A stretch of DNA of 64,000 nt, taken from positions 62,001-126,000 of the forward strand of contig NZ_BTPE01000009.1 in assembly GCF_036245645.1 (NCBI RefSeq), written 5' to 3'. The first letter of the stretch is position 1, and each line of letters begins with the position of its first letter. The notes under the pieces were generated by a model that worked only from the letters and a program-made list of their open reading frames with translations, had not been told where the DNA came from and searched no databases. Below, piece by piece: positions 44,006-53,199 of this stretch. The position numbers were made by a program, and so were the translations under genes. Source of the DNA: Algoriphagus taiwanensis. Its GTDB lineage: Bacteria > Bacteroidota > Bacteroidia > Cytophagales > Cyclobacteriaceae.

Positions 44006-44026
44006 AAATGCAACATTATTGCATTT
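44006..44026. promoter_or_regulatory. Perfect inverted repeat upstream of the TonB receptor
   Basis: AAATGCAA (44006-44013) and TTGCATTT (44019-44026) are perfect 8-bp arms around CATTA, 17 bp upstream of the receptor start codon. The position is right for a repressor site over the promoter or leader. It does not resemble the DtxR box and might bind another regulator. Confidence 0.5.
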
Positions 44027-44075
44027 AAAGAAAATTAATCTCGAATTTTAAATTTAGAAGACCAAAATTACATAC

Positions 44076-44090
44076 TTAGATTATTCTAAC
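44076..44090. promoter_or_regulatory. Candidate DtxR/IdeR-type metal-responsive operator
   Basis: TTAGATTATTCTAAC contains the inverted arms TTAGA and TCTAA. Read over 19 bases it agrees with the DtxR/IdeR consensus TTAGGTTAGCCTAACCTAA at 13 positions. It lies in the 151-bp divergent gap, 49 bp from the regulator start, next to a 12-bp palindrome AACAAATTTGTT. Control of both flanking genes is inferred, not shown. Confidence 0.5.
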
Positions 44091-44139
44091 AAATTTGTTT
44101 TCTAAATAAATTTTCGATTTTTGAAGAAAAACCCAATCC

Positions 44140-44796
44140 ATGGCATCTTCGACAGAAGAGAATTACCTCAAATCCCTATTCAACCTGGCCAATGAGCAGG
44201 GAGAAGTCAGCATTTCCGATTTGGCACAAAATCTCCATGTGTCCATGCCCACAGCCAACAGCATGGTCAAGAACCTCCAAAAACAAGGTTGGGTGGTCTA
44301 TGAAAAATACAAGCCGGTAGTCCTGACCAAAGAGGGAAAAAAGGCGGCAGCTTTGGTAATCCGAAAGCATCGACTGACCGAAATGTTTTTGGTCAAAAAG
44401 ATGGGCTTTGGCTGGGAGGAAGTCCACGAAGTAGCTGAACAGATCGAGCATATTCATGCCCCAAAATTCTTCGAGCGAATGGATGAAATGCTGGGTTTCC
44501 CTACCATCGACCCACATGGATCGCCTATTCCTGATGCTCAAGGTCGAATGCAGGAATTTTCCTACCAACCTCTTTCAGCCTGCAAGGTGGATCAGGAGGT
44601 ACAGCTCACTGCTTTGACCAACTCTTCTACCGAATTCTTGGAATTCTTAAACGGTCGTTCCTTAAAGCTTGGCCTTCATTTAAAAATCCATTCTCGGGAA
44701 GCCTATGACCAGAGCATGATCATCAGCTACGAAAATCATCCGAGTGAAACCCTCAGTGAAAAGGTCTGTGAGCGACTTCTGGTGAGGGTGATTTAA
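44140..44796 (+). CDS. Metal-dependent transcriptional regulator, DtxR/MntR family
   Basis: A dimeric Fe2+- or Mn2+-sensing repressor. The N-terminal winged helix-turn-helix is EENYLKSLFNLANEQGEVSISDLAQNLHVSMPTANSMVKNLQKQGWV. The metal-binding dimerisation domain follows with HRLTEMFLVKKMGFGWEEVHEVAEQIEH, then an SH3/FeoA-like C-terminal domain. Length 218 aa fits the three-domain form. MntR and IdeR cannot be separated with certainty by eye. It is divergent from a TonB receptor and likely controls it. Confidence 0.9.
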   Translation: MASSTEENYLKSLFNLANEQGEVSISDLAQNLHVSMPTANSMVKNLQKQGWVVYEKYKPVVLTKEGKKAAALVIRKHRLTEMFLVKKMGFGWEEVHEVAEQIEHIHAPKFFERMDEMLGFPTIDPHGSPIPDAQGRMQEFSYQPLSACKVDQEVQLTALTNSSTEFLEFLNGRSLKLGLHLKIHSREAYDQSMIISYENHPSETLSEKVCERLLVRVI

Positions 44797-44950
44797 ATCT
44801 TTTGACCTAATACTTTATCTACCCGTTAAATTATCAGTTCAAGGAATTAAACCTTCTGTTAGAGCTGGAATTTATGGGTCAGTCTCATGTTAAAACCAGG
44901 GAACTGTCGAACCTTTTTCGAAGTTCATCAGATGGTGTATCTTTGACTAA

Positions 44951-45586
44951 ATGCAAAACCACCTAAAAGATGAAATCAGAGCTATCATTTCAGGAAAGGG
45001 CCAAGTTAGGCATGGAGCAGCTATCCAAGCAGCCGCCAGTTACCTTAGCTATGGCCAAGCAACAAGCCCAAAATCTCAAATCTCAAAGCAAGTCCAAGAA
45101 CAAGAAGCAAAAGATTTAGAGAAGTATATTTCAGAAAAACACTTATGGATTTCTGAAATAGATTTTTCTAAATACGTTAGTGAGGGGGCAGAACAGCGAG
45201 TTTTTTTGAAAGATGAAGAAAGCGTAATTAAGCTGAATGATGGGATTTATTATAGCTCATGGAGGGACTACTTTTACAACCTTCTTCTTCACAATTTTTT
45301 CTTTCCCGATACAGCCTATCAACTCCTTGGTTTTACCAAAGAAGAGAAATCTTTATTCTCGGTGGTTAAACAGGATTTCGTTTCAATCACTGAACCTACT
45401 GATATCAATCAGGTAAAATTATTTTTGGAGTCTAATGGATTCCTGAATACCCGAAACAATGATTATTTCAGCCCTGCATTAGGTATCATTTTGGAAGATT
45501 TACATGATGAAAATGTTCTAACTAGAAATGGGATATTATATTTCATTGATACCGTTTTCTACTTGACTGATTCTTTTTGGAAATAG
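44951..45586 (+). CDS. Orphan protein with kinase-like domain of polyvalent proteins
   Basis: A 211-residue protein. The first about 60 residues are Ala/Gln/Lys-rich and helical. The rest resembles the truncated Ser/Thr/Tyr-kinase-like domain found in polyvalent proteins of phages and conjugative elements: YVSEGAEQRVFLKDEESVIKLND (nucleotide-binding strand pair) and ALGIILEDLHDENVLTRNGILYFIDTVFYL (catalytic-loop-like DLHDENV and an IDT in place of DFG). The resemblance is by pattern and activity is unproven. It stands alone between the DtxR gene and ggt and may be a leftover of a mobile element. Confidence 0.6.
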   Translation: MQNHLKDEIRAIISGKGQVRHGAAIQAAASYLSYGQATSPKSQISKQVQEQEAKDLEKYISEKHLWISEIDFSKYVSEGAEQRVFLKDEESVIKLNDGIYYSSWRDYFYNLLLHNFFFPDTAYQLLGFTKEEKSLFSVVKQDFVSITEPTDINQVKLFLESNGFLNTRNNDYFSPALGIILEDLHDENVLTRNGILYFIDTVFYLTDSFWK

Positions 45587-45675
45587 CACAATCCTGATTT
45601 CCCCCTACCGCTCAAAAACTTTCCCTTGAAACAATTCCCGGACTGCTTTAGTATCGCATTACTAATGCTATCCCT

Positions 45676-47370
45676 ATGAGACGTTTTTACTTCCTTTTCA
45701 CCCTTCTATTCATTTCCTCCCTAGCTGTGGCACAAGACCGGGTCAGCGGCAAGCCTTTCGCCACCCGTTCGGAAGTCATCGCCCAAAATGGAATGGTCGC
45801 TACCGCCCAACCCCTAGCTACTCAAGTCGCTTTGGATATTTTGAAAAAAGGAGGAACAGCTATGGATGCCGCCATCGCTGCCAACGCCATGCTCGGCTTG
45901 GTGGAACCCAATGGCTGTGGAATCGGTGGAGATGTCTTTGCCATCATTTGGGATGCCAAAACGCAAAAACTCTATGGCTTCAATGGAAGCGGTCGAGCGC
46001 CTGAGCTTTTGACCATGGAAGTTTTTCAGGAAAAAGGATTGAAAAATGTGCCTTTATTGGGTCCGCTTCCCGTTTCCGTTCCGGGTTGTGTGGATGGCTG
46101 GTTTGAGATGCACGGACGATTTGGCAAGCTTCCGATGGAAGAAATCCTTCAGCCTGCCATTGACTATGCAAACAATGGATTCCCAGTCACCGAAGTGATT
46201 GCCTGGCAGATGGACCATATGTGGCCGGAGATGCAGGACATTCCTGGCTTTCGCAAAACCTACATGCCCAACGGCAAAAATACCCCGAGAAAAGGCGAGG
46301 TTTTCAAAAATCCAGATTTGGGCAGAACCTATTCCCTGATTGCCAAGGAAGGAAGATCTGCTTTTTATGAAGGAGAAATCGCCCGAACCATCGATCGCTT
46401 CATGAAAGAAAACGGAGGCTATCTTCGCTACGAAGACCTGCAAAAGCACAGGTCGGAATGGGTCGAACCCGTCAGCACCAACTATCGTGGCTACGACGTG
46501 TGGGAACTTCCCCCCAACGGACAAGGCATCGCTGTCCTCCAAATGCTCAATATTCTGGAAGGCTTCGATATCAAATCCATGGGTTTTGGCAGCACAGAAT
46601 ACCTACACGTACTCACTGAAGCCAAAAAACTGGCTTTTGAGGACCGGGCAAAGTTCTATGCAGACCCTGATTTCAACCAAATTCCGGTAGAAACCCTGAT
46701 TTCCAAAGAATACGCAGCTGAACGAAGAAAACTGATCGATCTCAACAAAGCCGCTCAATCCTACCCTGCCGGAGAAATTGAAAAGGGAAATACGACTTAC
46801 CTGACGGTCGCTGATAAGGATGGGAATATGGTTTCCTTTATCCAGAGCATTTACGACGAGTTTGGCTCGGGAATGGTGCCGGATGGCTTGGGCTTTGTTC
46901 TGCAAAACCGGGGACAGCAGTTTAATGTGCAGGACCCCAATCACTGGAATTCGCTAGCCAAAGGAAAGAGACCATTTCACACTATTATTCCGGCCTTTAT
47001 CACCAAAGACGGCAAGCCTTACATCAGCTTTGGCTTGATGGGAGGTTCGGTGCAGCCTCAGGGACATACCCAGATTGTAGTCAATCTGATTGATTTCGGC
47101 ATGAACCTGCAGGAAGCCGGTGATGCGCCACGAATGCGGCACAATGGCAGTTCAGAACCTACCGGGTCCAAGATGACCAATGGAGGCTCCCTCAATCTGG
47201 AAAGCGGATTTTCCTACGAGGTCATTCGCCAACTGGAAGAAATGGGCCATCGGGTAGAGTTTAGCGTGGGGCCTTACGGAGGCTATCAGGCCATTCTCTT
47301 CGATGCCATCAATAAAGTCTACATAGGTGCCTCCGAATCCCGCAAGGACGGACAGGCAGCGGGGTATTAA
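45676..47370 (+). CDS. ggt: Gamma-glutamyltransferase (gamma-glutamyltranspeptidase)
   Basis: An exported Ntn-hydrolase that cleaves glutathione and gamma-glutamyl compounds. It is made as a precursor that self-cleaves before a catalytic Thr. A signal peptide (LLFISSLAVAQ) precedes MVATAQPLATQVALDILKKGGTAMDAAIAAN and GCGIGGDVFAI. The cleavage/nucleophile site is EKGNTTYLTVAD (Thr373), followed by FGSGMVPDGLGFVLQNRG. At 564 aa it is full length and ends in SESRKDGQAAGY. A second copy of that last stretch lies at 61447-61493, on the other side of the defence island. Confidence 0.93.
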   Translation: MRRFYFLFTLLFISSLAVAQDRVSGKPFATRSEVIAQNGMVATAQPLATQVALDILKKGGTAMDAAIAANAMLGLVEPNGCGIGGDVFAIIWDAKTQKLYGFNGSGRAPELLTMEVFQEKGLKNVPLLGPLPVSVPGCVDGWFEMHGRFGKLPMEEILQPAIDYANNGFPVTEVIAWQMDHMWPEMQDIPGFRKTYMPNGKNTPRKGEVFKNPDLGRTYSLIAKEGRSAFYEGEIARTIDRFMKENGGYLRYEDLQKHRSEWVEPVSTNYRGYDVWELPPNGQGIAVLQMLNILEGFDIKSMGFGSTEYLHVLTEAKKLAFEDRAKFYADPDFNQIPVETLISKEYAAERRKLIDLNKAAQSYPAGEIEKGNTTYLTVADKDGNMVSFIQSIYDEFGSGMVPDGLGFVLQNRGQQFNVQDPNHWNSLAKGKRPFHTIIPAFITKDGKPYISFGLMGGSVQPQGHTQIVVNLIDFGMNLQEAGDAPRMRHNGSSEPTGSKMTNGGSLNLESGFSYEVIRQLEEMGHRVEFSVGPYGGYQAILFDAINKVYIGASESRKDGQAAGY

Positions 47371-47374
47371 GTTT

Positions 47375-47580
47375 TGGGCTAAAGCCCAGCAATTGTTTTT
47401 TGGACTTTTTGGAATGGGCTAAAGCCACATTCCTATACAAAATATCATTTTCAGAAGGAATGTTTTAAAGCCAAATTCCTATTCAAAAGATACTAATCCA
47501 GATTTTGAATTGCCTCCACCTTTAGGTTGAGGGAAAGAAGGATCCCCAATTATTTCTGGGCTTTAGCTCTTTAGAGTTGT
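47375..47580. repeat. Cluster of degenerate GGGCTAAAGCCC palindromes
   Basis: The gap between ggt and the island's last gene holds several diverged copies of a GGAATGGGCTAAAGCCCATTCC-type palindrome: TGGGCT-AA-AGCCCA at 47375-47388, GGAATGGGCT-AA-AGCCACATTCC at 47411-47433, a weaker copy near 47456-47485, and GGGCTTTAGCTCTTTAGAG near 47556. No gene is seen. The hairpins may terminate ggt or the island operon. Confidence 0.6.
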
Positions 47581-47605
47581 TTTATTATTGCTGGATAAAT
47601 TCATA

Positions 47606-48745
47606 TTAAAGTTTAATTCCTCTATAGAACTTATTTATGAAATCTTCAGGAATAGCGCCTTTTGTTTGAATAGCTTTTTCAAAACTTTCTTCGAGCCAAA
47701 TTGCACCTGCCTCGCTCAATTGAATATCAGCTTTTTGCCTTAATGCGCTTTTAGGTGAAATGTTACCACTACCATTTTTATGATTTCTTGAAGTTGATTC
47801 AAAACTTTCAAAATCCAAATCATTAATTAAATCATTCATCTTTGGACAATCTTTATATGTCCCATTTATAAATTGAACCTCTTTTAGTCTTACAAAAATA
47901 GGCCAGTCTTTTATCCAATCAAGATGCTTGAAATCTTCTGGACCAGCTACATCCCTAAACCTATGGTGCTTTATGGTTACAGCTCTAGCAAAAATGGAAT
48001 AGTCATTTTGGGAGTGCCTTGAAAGCTGAGCCATAAATACGATATCTCCATCTCTGTATCTATTTGGTCTTCGATCATTAGTCGTTTTTGAAAATGACAA
48101 AGCATAATGAGCTACTCCGTATCTAATGTTGTCTTCAACCAAAGTATTCATATCAGCTCTATCATTACCTAAACCAAAAAATTTAATGAAGTATTTCCTA
48201 CCTTTCGTCACTTGCTCTACATACGAAGCTCCGTAATCCTTTAAGTTATCTAATTGAGAATTAATCTTTTGTGGATAATTATTAATTTCTAGAATCCAGT
48301 CCTTTAATTTATTTCTATTCAGTAATAAAGGATCTATTTGCCATAATTTATTAAAATAAGATTCTGAACTATTTACTATTTGTGAGTCGTTGGTAATTAA
48401 TCCGAATTCCCTATTATTAAAAAATCCACCTGATGTAAAATTTGCGGAAGTAATAATCACAGAATTAGAATCGAATAAATAAATCTTAGCATGCAAGCCT
48501 TGAATTCCTTTAATTTCTGCTCCATTTTTCAAAAGTTTTTCAACTGCTTTGATACTAGAGACACCTGATCTAAAATCATTTAGATTGTATCTTGTTATTA
48601 CTTGAATTTTATCCCCTTTAAATTCCTTAAGCAAATGGTTTACCATAATCTCAGAAATAAAGGGTGATATAATTTTCACCTTTAGTACTCCAGTTAAATT
48701 CTCTTTAAAAATTTTCAACCAATTTTCATGAATTGTTTTGATCAT
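47606..48745 (-). CDS. PLD-family nuclease/phosphodiesterase fused to a PUA/EVE-like domain
   Basis: A 379-residue protein with no export signal. Residues about 1-140 form a single phospholipase-D-type domain with the full HKD motif: His85, Lys87 and Asp92 in LHAKIYLFDSN, then SANFTSGG, and NREFGL with Glu113. Such single-HKD proteins usually dimerise and include restriction nucleases. Residues about 185-310 (KYFIKFFGLGNDR, RYRDGDIVFMAQLSRHSQND, DWPIFVRLKEVQFING) look like a PUA/EVE-type modified-base-reading domain; that part is inference. It lies 3 bp after hsdR and is the last gene of the restriction operon, so a role in restriction is likely. Confidence 0.7.
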   Translation of the reverse strand: MIKTIHENWLKIFKENLTGVLKVKIISPFISEIMVNHLLKEFKGDKIQVITRYNLNDFRSGVSSIKAVEKLLKNGAEIKGIQGLHAKIYLFDSNSVIITSANFTSGGFFNNREFGLITNDSQIVNSSESYFNKLWQIDPLLLNRNKLKDWILEINNYPQKINSQLDNLKDYGASYVEQVTKGRKYFIKFFGLGNDRADMNTLVEDNIRYGVAHYALSFSKTTNDRRPNRYRDGDIVFMAQLSRHSQNDYSIFARAVTIKHHRFRDVAGPEDFKHLDWIKDWPIFVRLKEVQFINGTYKDCPKMNDLINDLDFESFESTSRNHKNGSGNISPKSALRQKADIQLSEAGAIWLEESFEKAIQTKGAIPEDFINKFYRGIKL

Positions 48746-48748
48746 ATT

Positions 48749-51700
48749 CTATCCTTTTTGATACCTCTTAAAATTCTCCGCCTGCTCAAAAATCTCCTTG
48801 TAGACCTCGTCCCGATCTACTGGGGGATAATCGTTCTCAGCAAGTAGAATAATCAAATCCACTTTCAACTCAGCCTTGATATCATCCCGTTTGCTCCAGT
48901 CGGTGTACTTGGCCTTGTCGTCCACCACATCCTTGACCTGCTGAGCCAGATGAATCAATTTCTCCTCCGGATAGACAAAGTCATACTTAATTGCTAAGGC
49001 CTTGAGAATATCATAAAAAGCCTTTTCCTCGAAATCAATCCCCAACTCAGCAAAAGAATCCTTCTCCTTTTTCATCGCATAATAAAGCTCAATAATCTCC
49101 TCGGTAAACTCTTCCAACACCTCGCTTCTCAAAACATCAGCTTCCTTGCGCTCATTGTACTTCTCGACCAGCTGCTGCATCTTCTTGGAGAACTCGATAC
49201 CCTTCACCCGATTCACCTTTTTGAAGGCATCAATCGCCTTGGCCAACAACTTTTGGAGCAATTTGATCTTGGTATTGGGAAGCTTGATCTTGTCGATTTT
49301 AGCCAAATAATCGGCTTCGAAAATATCTACCTCCTTCTCGTCTCCTTCTCCCAGTTTGAAAATCTCCTCTACCCCTTCACTGATAATAGCCTCATGGATC
49401 ATCTCCCTTACCTTGGCATTCATCTGATCCGTATCCGGAGCTTCTCCTTTGGTCAGTTTGAAAACAATAGAACGTACTGCGATGTAGAAATGAATTCTGT
49501 CCTTTTCCACATTGCTGAACACCGCACTTCCTGAGCAAATGTCATAGGCAGCTTTCATCCGCTTAACCAAATTCATGAAGCGTCGCTCCAATTGCTGGGT
49601 GAGCTGAACGAATTCAGCGGCTTGGTTTAGGGTATTCAGCTGCTCTAAAGGACTTCCTTCGAAGTACTTACTGGAATCAAATTTATGAAAGACTGTTTCC
49701 AGCAGATTTAGGTGATCCTTGACCACCACGATGGACTGTTCAATGTCCTCAAAATTCTGGCTATCTACTTTGGAATATTGCTTTAAGGCCAAATTCATCT
49801 GCTTCTTGATGCCGATGTAGTCTACGACCAAGCCCTTTTCTTTACCTTCAAACTTTCGGTTGACTCTGGATATGGTCTGAATTAGGGAATGCTGCTGCAA
49901 AGGCTTGTCGATGTACATGGTATCCAAAAAAGGCACATCAAATCCCGTCAACCACATATCCACCACTATGGCAATCTTGAAATTGCTCTTGATGTTCTTA
50001 AACTGCTTGTCCAGCTCCTTTCGGTATTCCTGAGTCCCGAGCAAGTTCCAAAGTTCTTCTTTATCATCCTTGCTTCGGGTCATGACCATATTTAGCATTG
50101 CCAAAGGCTTGAGCTCCCGTTGGTCTTTTTCAGAAAGCTCCGTTCCCGGTTCCGCGATACGAACCTCCCCCCATTCTGGTCGAAGGGCCAGAACTTCCTG
50201 ATACAGCTGATAGGCAATCTCACGGGTGCTGCACACAAACATGGCTTTACCTGCAAGGGTACTGCCTTCCGCTACACGGGACTCATAATGCTGGACAAAG
50301 TCAGCGGCTATGGCTTGGATTCGGCTTGGATCTCCCAAGATCGTCCGCATTTGGGCCATCTGTCGTTTGCTTTCCTCTATTTGGTATTCGTTACCCCCAT
50401 CTTCCGCGACCATTCTGTAGTACTGCTCGATCTCTTGGAGTTTTTGATTTTCCACCAACACTTTGGCTGATCTTCCTTCATAGACGATCCTCACCGTGAT
50501 CTCATCCATCACGGACTCGGTCATGGTGTAGCTGTCCACAATCTCCCCAAACACATCCATGGTGGCATCGATCGGAGTGCCGGTAAAACCCACGTAGGTA
50601 GCATTGGGAAGGGAGTCGTGGAGGTGCTTCGCAAAACCAAAGCTCTTTTTTACTCCCTTTTCAGTAATCTTTATTTTCTGATCGAGATTAGTCTGACTGC
50701 GATGCGCTTCATCCGAAATGCAAATCACATTACTGCGCTCAGTCAGGAGTTCGGTGTCCTCATTAAACTTATGGATGGTGGTCAAAAAGACCCCTCCGCT
50801 GTTTCTCCCCTTGAGTTCTTCTCGCAACTCGGCCCGGCTTCCCACACTCTTGATCACATTGTCCCCGACAAAGCGCTTGGCATTGGTAAACTGCCCGCTT
50901 AGCTGTTCATCCAGATCTGTTCGGTCGGTAATCAGTACAATGGTCGGACTGGCAAAGTCCAAACTCTTCATCAGCAATCGAGTCAGGTAGAGCATGGTGA
51001 AGCTTTTCCCGCAACCGGTGGCCCCGAAATAGGTGCCTCCTTTGCCGTCTCCCTGAGGATGCTGATGGAGTTTGATGTTTTCAAAAAGCTTGGTCGCAGC
51101 GTAGTATTGAGGATAGCGACAGACGATCTTCTCCTCCCGCTTGGAAGTGTCCGGGAGATAGATAAAATTATGAATGATATCCAAAAGACGATGCTTATCC
51201 AGCATGCCCTTGACCAAGGTATAGAGACTGTCTATTCCATGAACTTGGGTGGATTTTCCCGTTTTGGGATCAATTTCCTTATCCAGTCCTTCGATTTTCC
51301 TCCAGGCATAGAAGAATTCATAGGGGGCAAAAAAGCTTCCTCCCTTGGTGTTGACCCCGTCGGAGATCACACAAAAGGCATTGTATTTAAAGAGATCAGG
51401 GATATCCTTTTTGTAGCGAATAGTAAGTTGTTTGTATGCTTCATAAATGCGAACGCCTTCCCTGATAGAAGACTTAAATTCAAAAACCACCAGCGGTAAG
51501 CCGTTCACATAAAGAATTCCATCGGGAATTCGCTTCTCAAAACCCTGGATCTCCAACTGATTGACAAACTTGAAAATATTCCGCTCGGGATGCTGATAGT
51601 CAATCAGGGAAATGTAGATGTCTTTCTGCTTTCGGTCTTCCCGCTTCAATAAAAAGCCATCTCGCACCCAATGCATGAGAGTTTTATTGGTTTCGTAGAG

Positions 51701-51922
51701 ATCGGAGGCGGGCAACTTTTCCAGATCCCGGATAATTCCAAAAATCTCATTGGGAGTGATCCGTTCTTCTGAATATTGCTCCTGAAGAAAATCCTGCAAA
51801 TCCTCCCGAATCAGCACCTCCTCCTTGGATCGAATAATCTCCTCTCCGGGTACATAGGGATAACCTTGCGCCTCCAAAAGCGAGATAAATACCTGTTCGA
51901 GTTGGGATTCGGTGAATTTCAT
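48749..51922 (-). CDS. hsdR: Type I restriction endonuclease, R (motor/nuclease) subunit
   Basis: The DNA-translocating and cutting subunit of a type I restriction system. The N-terminal PD-(D/E)xK nuclease has Asp134 and the ExK pair Glu148/Lys150 (LPLVVFEFKSS). The SF2 motor has Walker A GATGCGKS (300-307), DEAH at 404-407 (CISDEAHRSQ), and motif III VGFTGTPID; motif VI is QTISRVNRKFEGK. At 1057 aa it is complete. Its start overlaps the hipA stop by ATGA. The first 119 bp of this gene are repeated at 53606-53724, and shorter copies lie at 54213-54268 and 54703-54761, all upstream on the same strand. Confidence 0.95.
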   Translation of the reverse strand: MKFTESQLEQVFISLLEAQGYPYVPGEEIIRSKEEVLIREDLQDFLQEQYSEERITPNEIFGIIRDLEKLPASDLYETNKTLMHWVRDGFLLKREDRKQKDIYISLIDYQHPERNIFKFVNQLEIQGFEKRIPDGILYVNGLPLVVFEFKSSIREGVRIYEAYKQLTIRYKKDIPDLFKYNAFCVISDGVNTKGGSFFAPYEFFYAWRKIEGLDKEIDPKTGKSTQVHGIDSLYTLVKGMLDKHRLLDIIHNFIYLPDTSKREEKIVCRYPQYYAATKLFENIKLHQHPQGDGKGGTYFGATGCGKSFTMLYLTRLLMKSLDFASPTIVLITDRTDLDEQLSGQFTNAKRFVGDNVIKSVGSRAELREELKGRNSGGVFLTTIHKFNEDTELLTERSNVICISDEAHRSQTNLDQKIKITEKGVKKSFGFAKHLHDSLPNATYVGFTGTPIDATMDVFGEIVDSYTMTESVMDEITVRIVYEGRSAKVLVENQKLQEIEQYYRMVAEDGGNEYQIEESKRQMAQMRTILGDPSRIQAIAADFVQHYESRVAEGSTLAGKAMFVCSTREIAYQLYQEVLALRPEWGEVRIAEPGTELSEKDQRELKPLAMLNMVMTRSKDDKEELWNLLGTQEYRKELDKQFKNIKSNFKIAIVVDMWLTGFDVPFLDTMYIDKPLQQHSLIQTISRVNRKFEGKEKGLVVDYIGIKKQMNLALKQYSKVDSQNFEDIEQSIVVVKDHLNLLETVFHKFDSSKYFEGSPLEQLNTLNQAAEFVQLTQQLERRFMNLVKRMKAAYDICSGSAVFSNVEKDRIHFYIAVRSIVFKLTKGEAPDTDQMNAKVREMIHEAIISEGVEEIFKLGEGDEKEVDIFEADYLAKIDKIKLPNTKIKLLQKLLAKAIDAFKKVNRVKGIEFSKKMQQLVEKYNERKEADVLRSEVLEEFTEEIIELYYAMKKEKDSFAELGIDFEEKAFYDILKALAIKYDFVYPEEKLIHLAQQVKDVVDDKAKYTDWSKRDDIKAELKVDLIILLAENDYPPVDRDEVYKEIFEQAENFKRYQKG

Positions 51923-53199
51923 AGGTTAAATTCTGCGAACCGAAAAGCCCTGGCTTTCAGTTCGATTTGTTGGTTGGGGATACCAATTTTTTTGGCGAGA
52001 GTTCTCCATTGAAGCACAGCCTTGCAGATTTCTTCTTTGATCACTAAGGCTCTTTTCGGTTTGATTCTGAAAAAGGGAGTGACATCCATTGCCAAGTCCA
52101 GGCTTAAGGAATTGTCATTTTCTGAAATATTCAGTTTCAATCCAGAACCAGTTTCAACCGGATTGATGTCATAGGCTGGCGAAAGCCTCCATCCACCTTG
52201 GGTCAAAATAAATCCATGATTTCTCAAATGGTCATCCACATTACTAACACAAATGCTAAAAACTATCCTTCGCCAGAGTTCCTCCAAGTCTTCTTGAACA
52301 GAAGCGCTGCTACTCGCAATAAACTCTGCCAGTTCAAGATAACTAATTCCATCTAAATAATCTTGACCATCTCTATATCCTAGCAAGGTCATCGCTGAGG
52401 CAAAATGAATTCGTGTTCCATTTGCTCTCCTGTCAAATCGTTTGGTAAGAAAAGTATGATTACTGGAGGAAAAACGCTGAGCCATGCCTTCAGCCATCTG
52501 TATGCCAGCACTTAAGGCCAACTGATGGACTACCCATTCCCATCCACCGATATCTGAGTCATCCTGTTTACTTGGGAACTTTGCAATCCATAGGTTTTGA
52601 TCAGTATCCAGCACACTGGCTTTTGGTCTTGCTCCACCTAGGGAGGAGCCGGGGGCAACCAACATTTGAAGCCAACGCAAATATTCCGGATCATTTGAGA
52701 CATCCTCTTCCTCGAGGCGAAGACTAATCTGCTCCAATTCTCGGATGGAAGTCCAGGGAGGACTTGCCAGCTTGGAGTCATTGCTCAAAAATGGCCCTTC
52801 AGCATCTAGTTTAAATCGCAATCCCCCCATTCTGTGTCCGTCAAATACGCCCAATAAATAGTCGGATTCTACTAAATTCCTTTCCTGTCTTCCTTCTATT
52901 CGAGCCAATGCGGCCTCCCTTCTGCGCATCAGTACCCTTCCCCAGCGATCAGGAGAGGAATCGAGAAATACCCCAAAATTGGATTTCTCGGAAGTGTTGA
53001 CATATTGCTTTCCTCCATAGAGCTGAAGGTCCGGATCCAAAAGTTGAGAATGAGGGCTTTTCAGCCAATAAGGATCGTACTCGAAAGAGAGGATTTCCTT
53101 CCCACGAAGCAACTCTGCCTGAAGTTTCCCCATGAGCATGGGATTATCGATCCCTTCCCAATCGGCATATACCCAAATGCGTTGTTTAGTCCCTGCCAT
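51919..53199 (-). CDS. hipA: HipA-family serine/threonine kinase toxin
   Basis: A toxin kinase of the HipBA type; known HipA toxins phosphorylate aminoacyl-tRNA synthetases or translation-related targets. The N-terminal subdomain (about 1-120), the glycine-rich loop LVAPGSSLGGARPKA (about 181-194), the catalytic VDDHLRNHG (Asp322/Asp323, Asn327) and the metal-binding PAYDINP (Asp344) are all intact. Length 426 aa. It overlaps hipB by 14 bp upstream and hsdR by 4 bp downstream, so hsdR is likely translated from hipBA transcripts as well. Confidence 0.9.
   Translation of the reverse strand: MAGTKQRIWVYADWEGIDNPMLMGKLQAELLRGKEILSFEYDPYWLKSPHSQLLDPDLQLYGGKQYVNTSEKSNFGVFLDSSPDRWGRVLMRRREAALARIEGRQERNLVESDYLLGVFDGHRMGGLRFKLDAEGPFLSNDSKLASPPWTSIRELEQISLRLEEEDVSNDPEYLRWLQMLVAPGSSLGGARPKASVLDTDQNLWIAKFPSKQDDSDIGGWEWVVHQLALSAGIQMAEGMAQRFSSSNHTFLTKRFDRRANGTRIHFASAMTLLGYRDGQDYLDGISYLELAEFIASSSASVQEDLEELWRRIVFSICVSNVDDHLRNHGFILTQGGWRLSPAYDINPVETGSGLKLNISENDNSLSLDLAMDVTPFFRIKPKRALVIKEEICKAVLQWRTLAKKIGIPNQQIELKARAFRFAEFNL

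Noticed and set aside
47375..47580. GGGCTAAAGCCC repeats considered as a CRISPR array
   Set aside because: Copies are diverged, unevenly spaced and palindromic throughout; no cas genes nearby.
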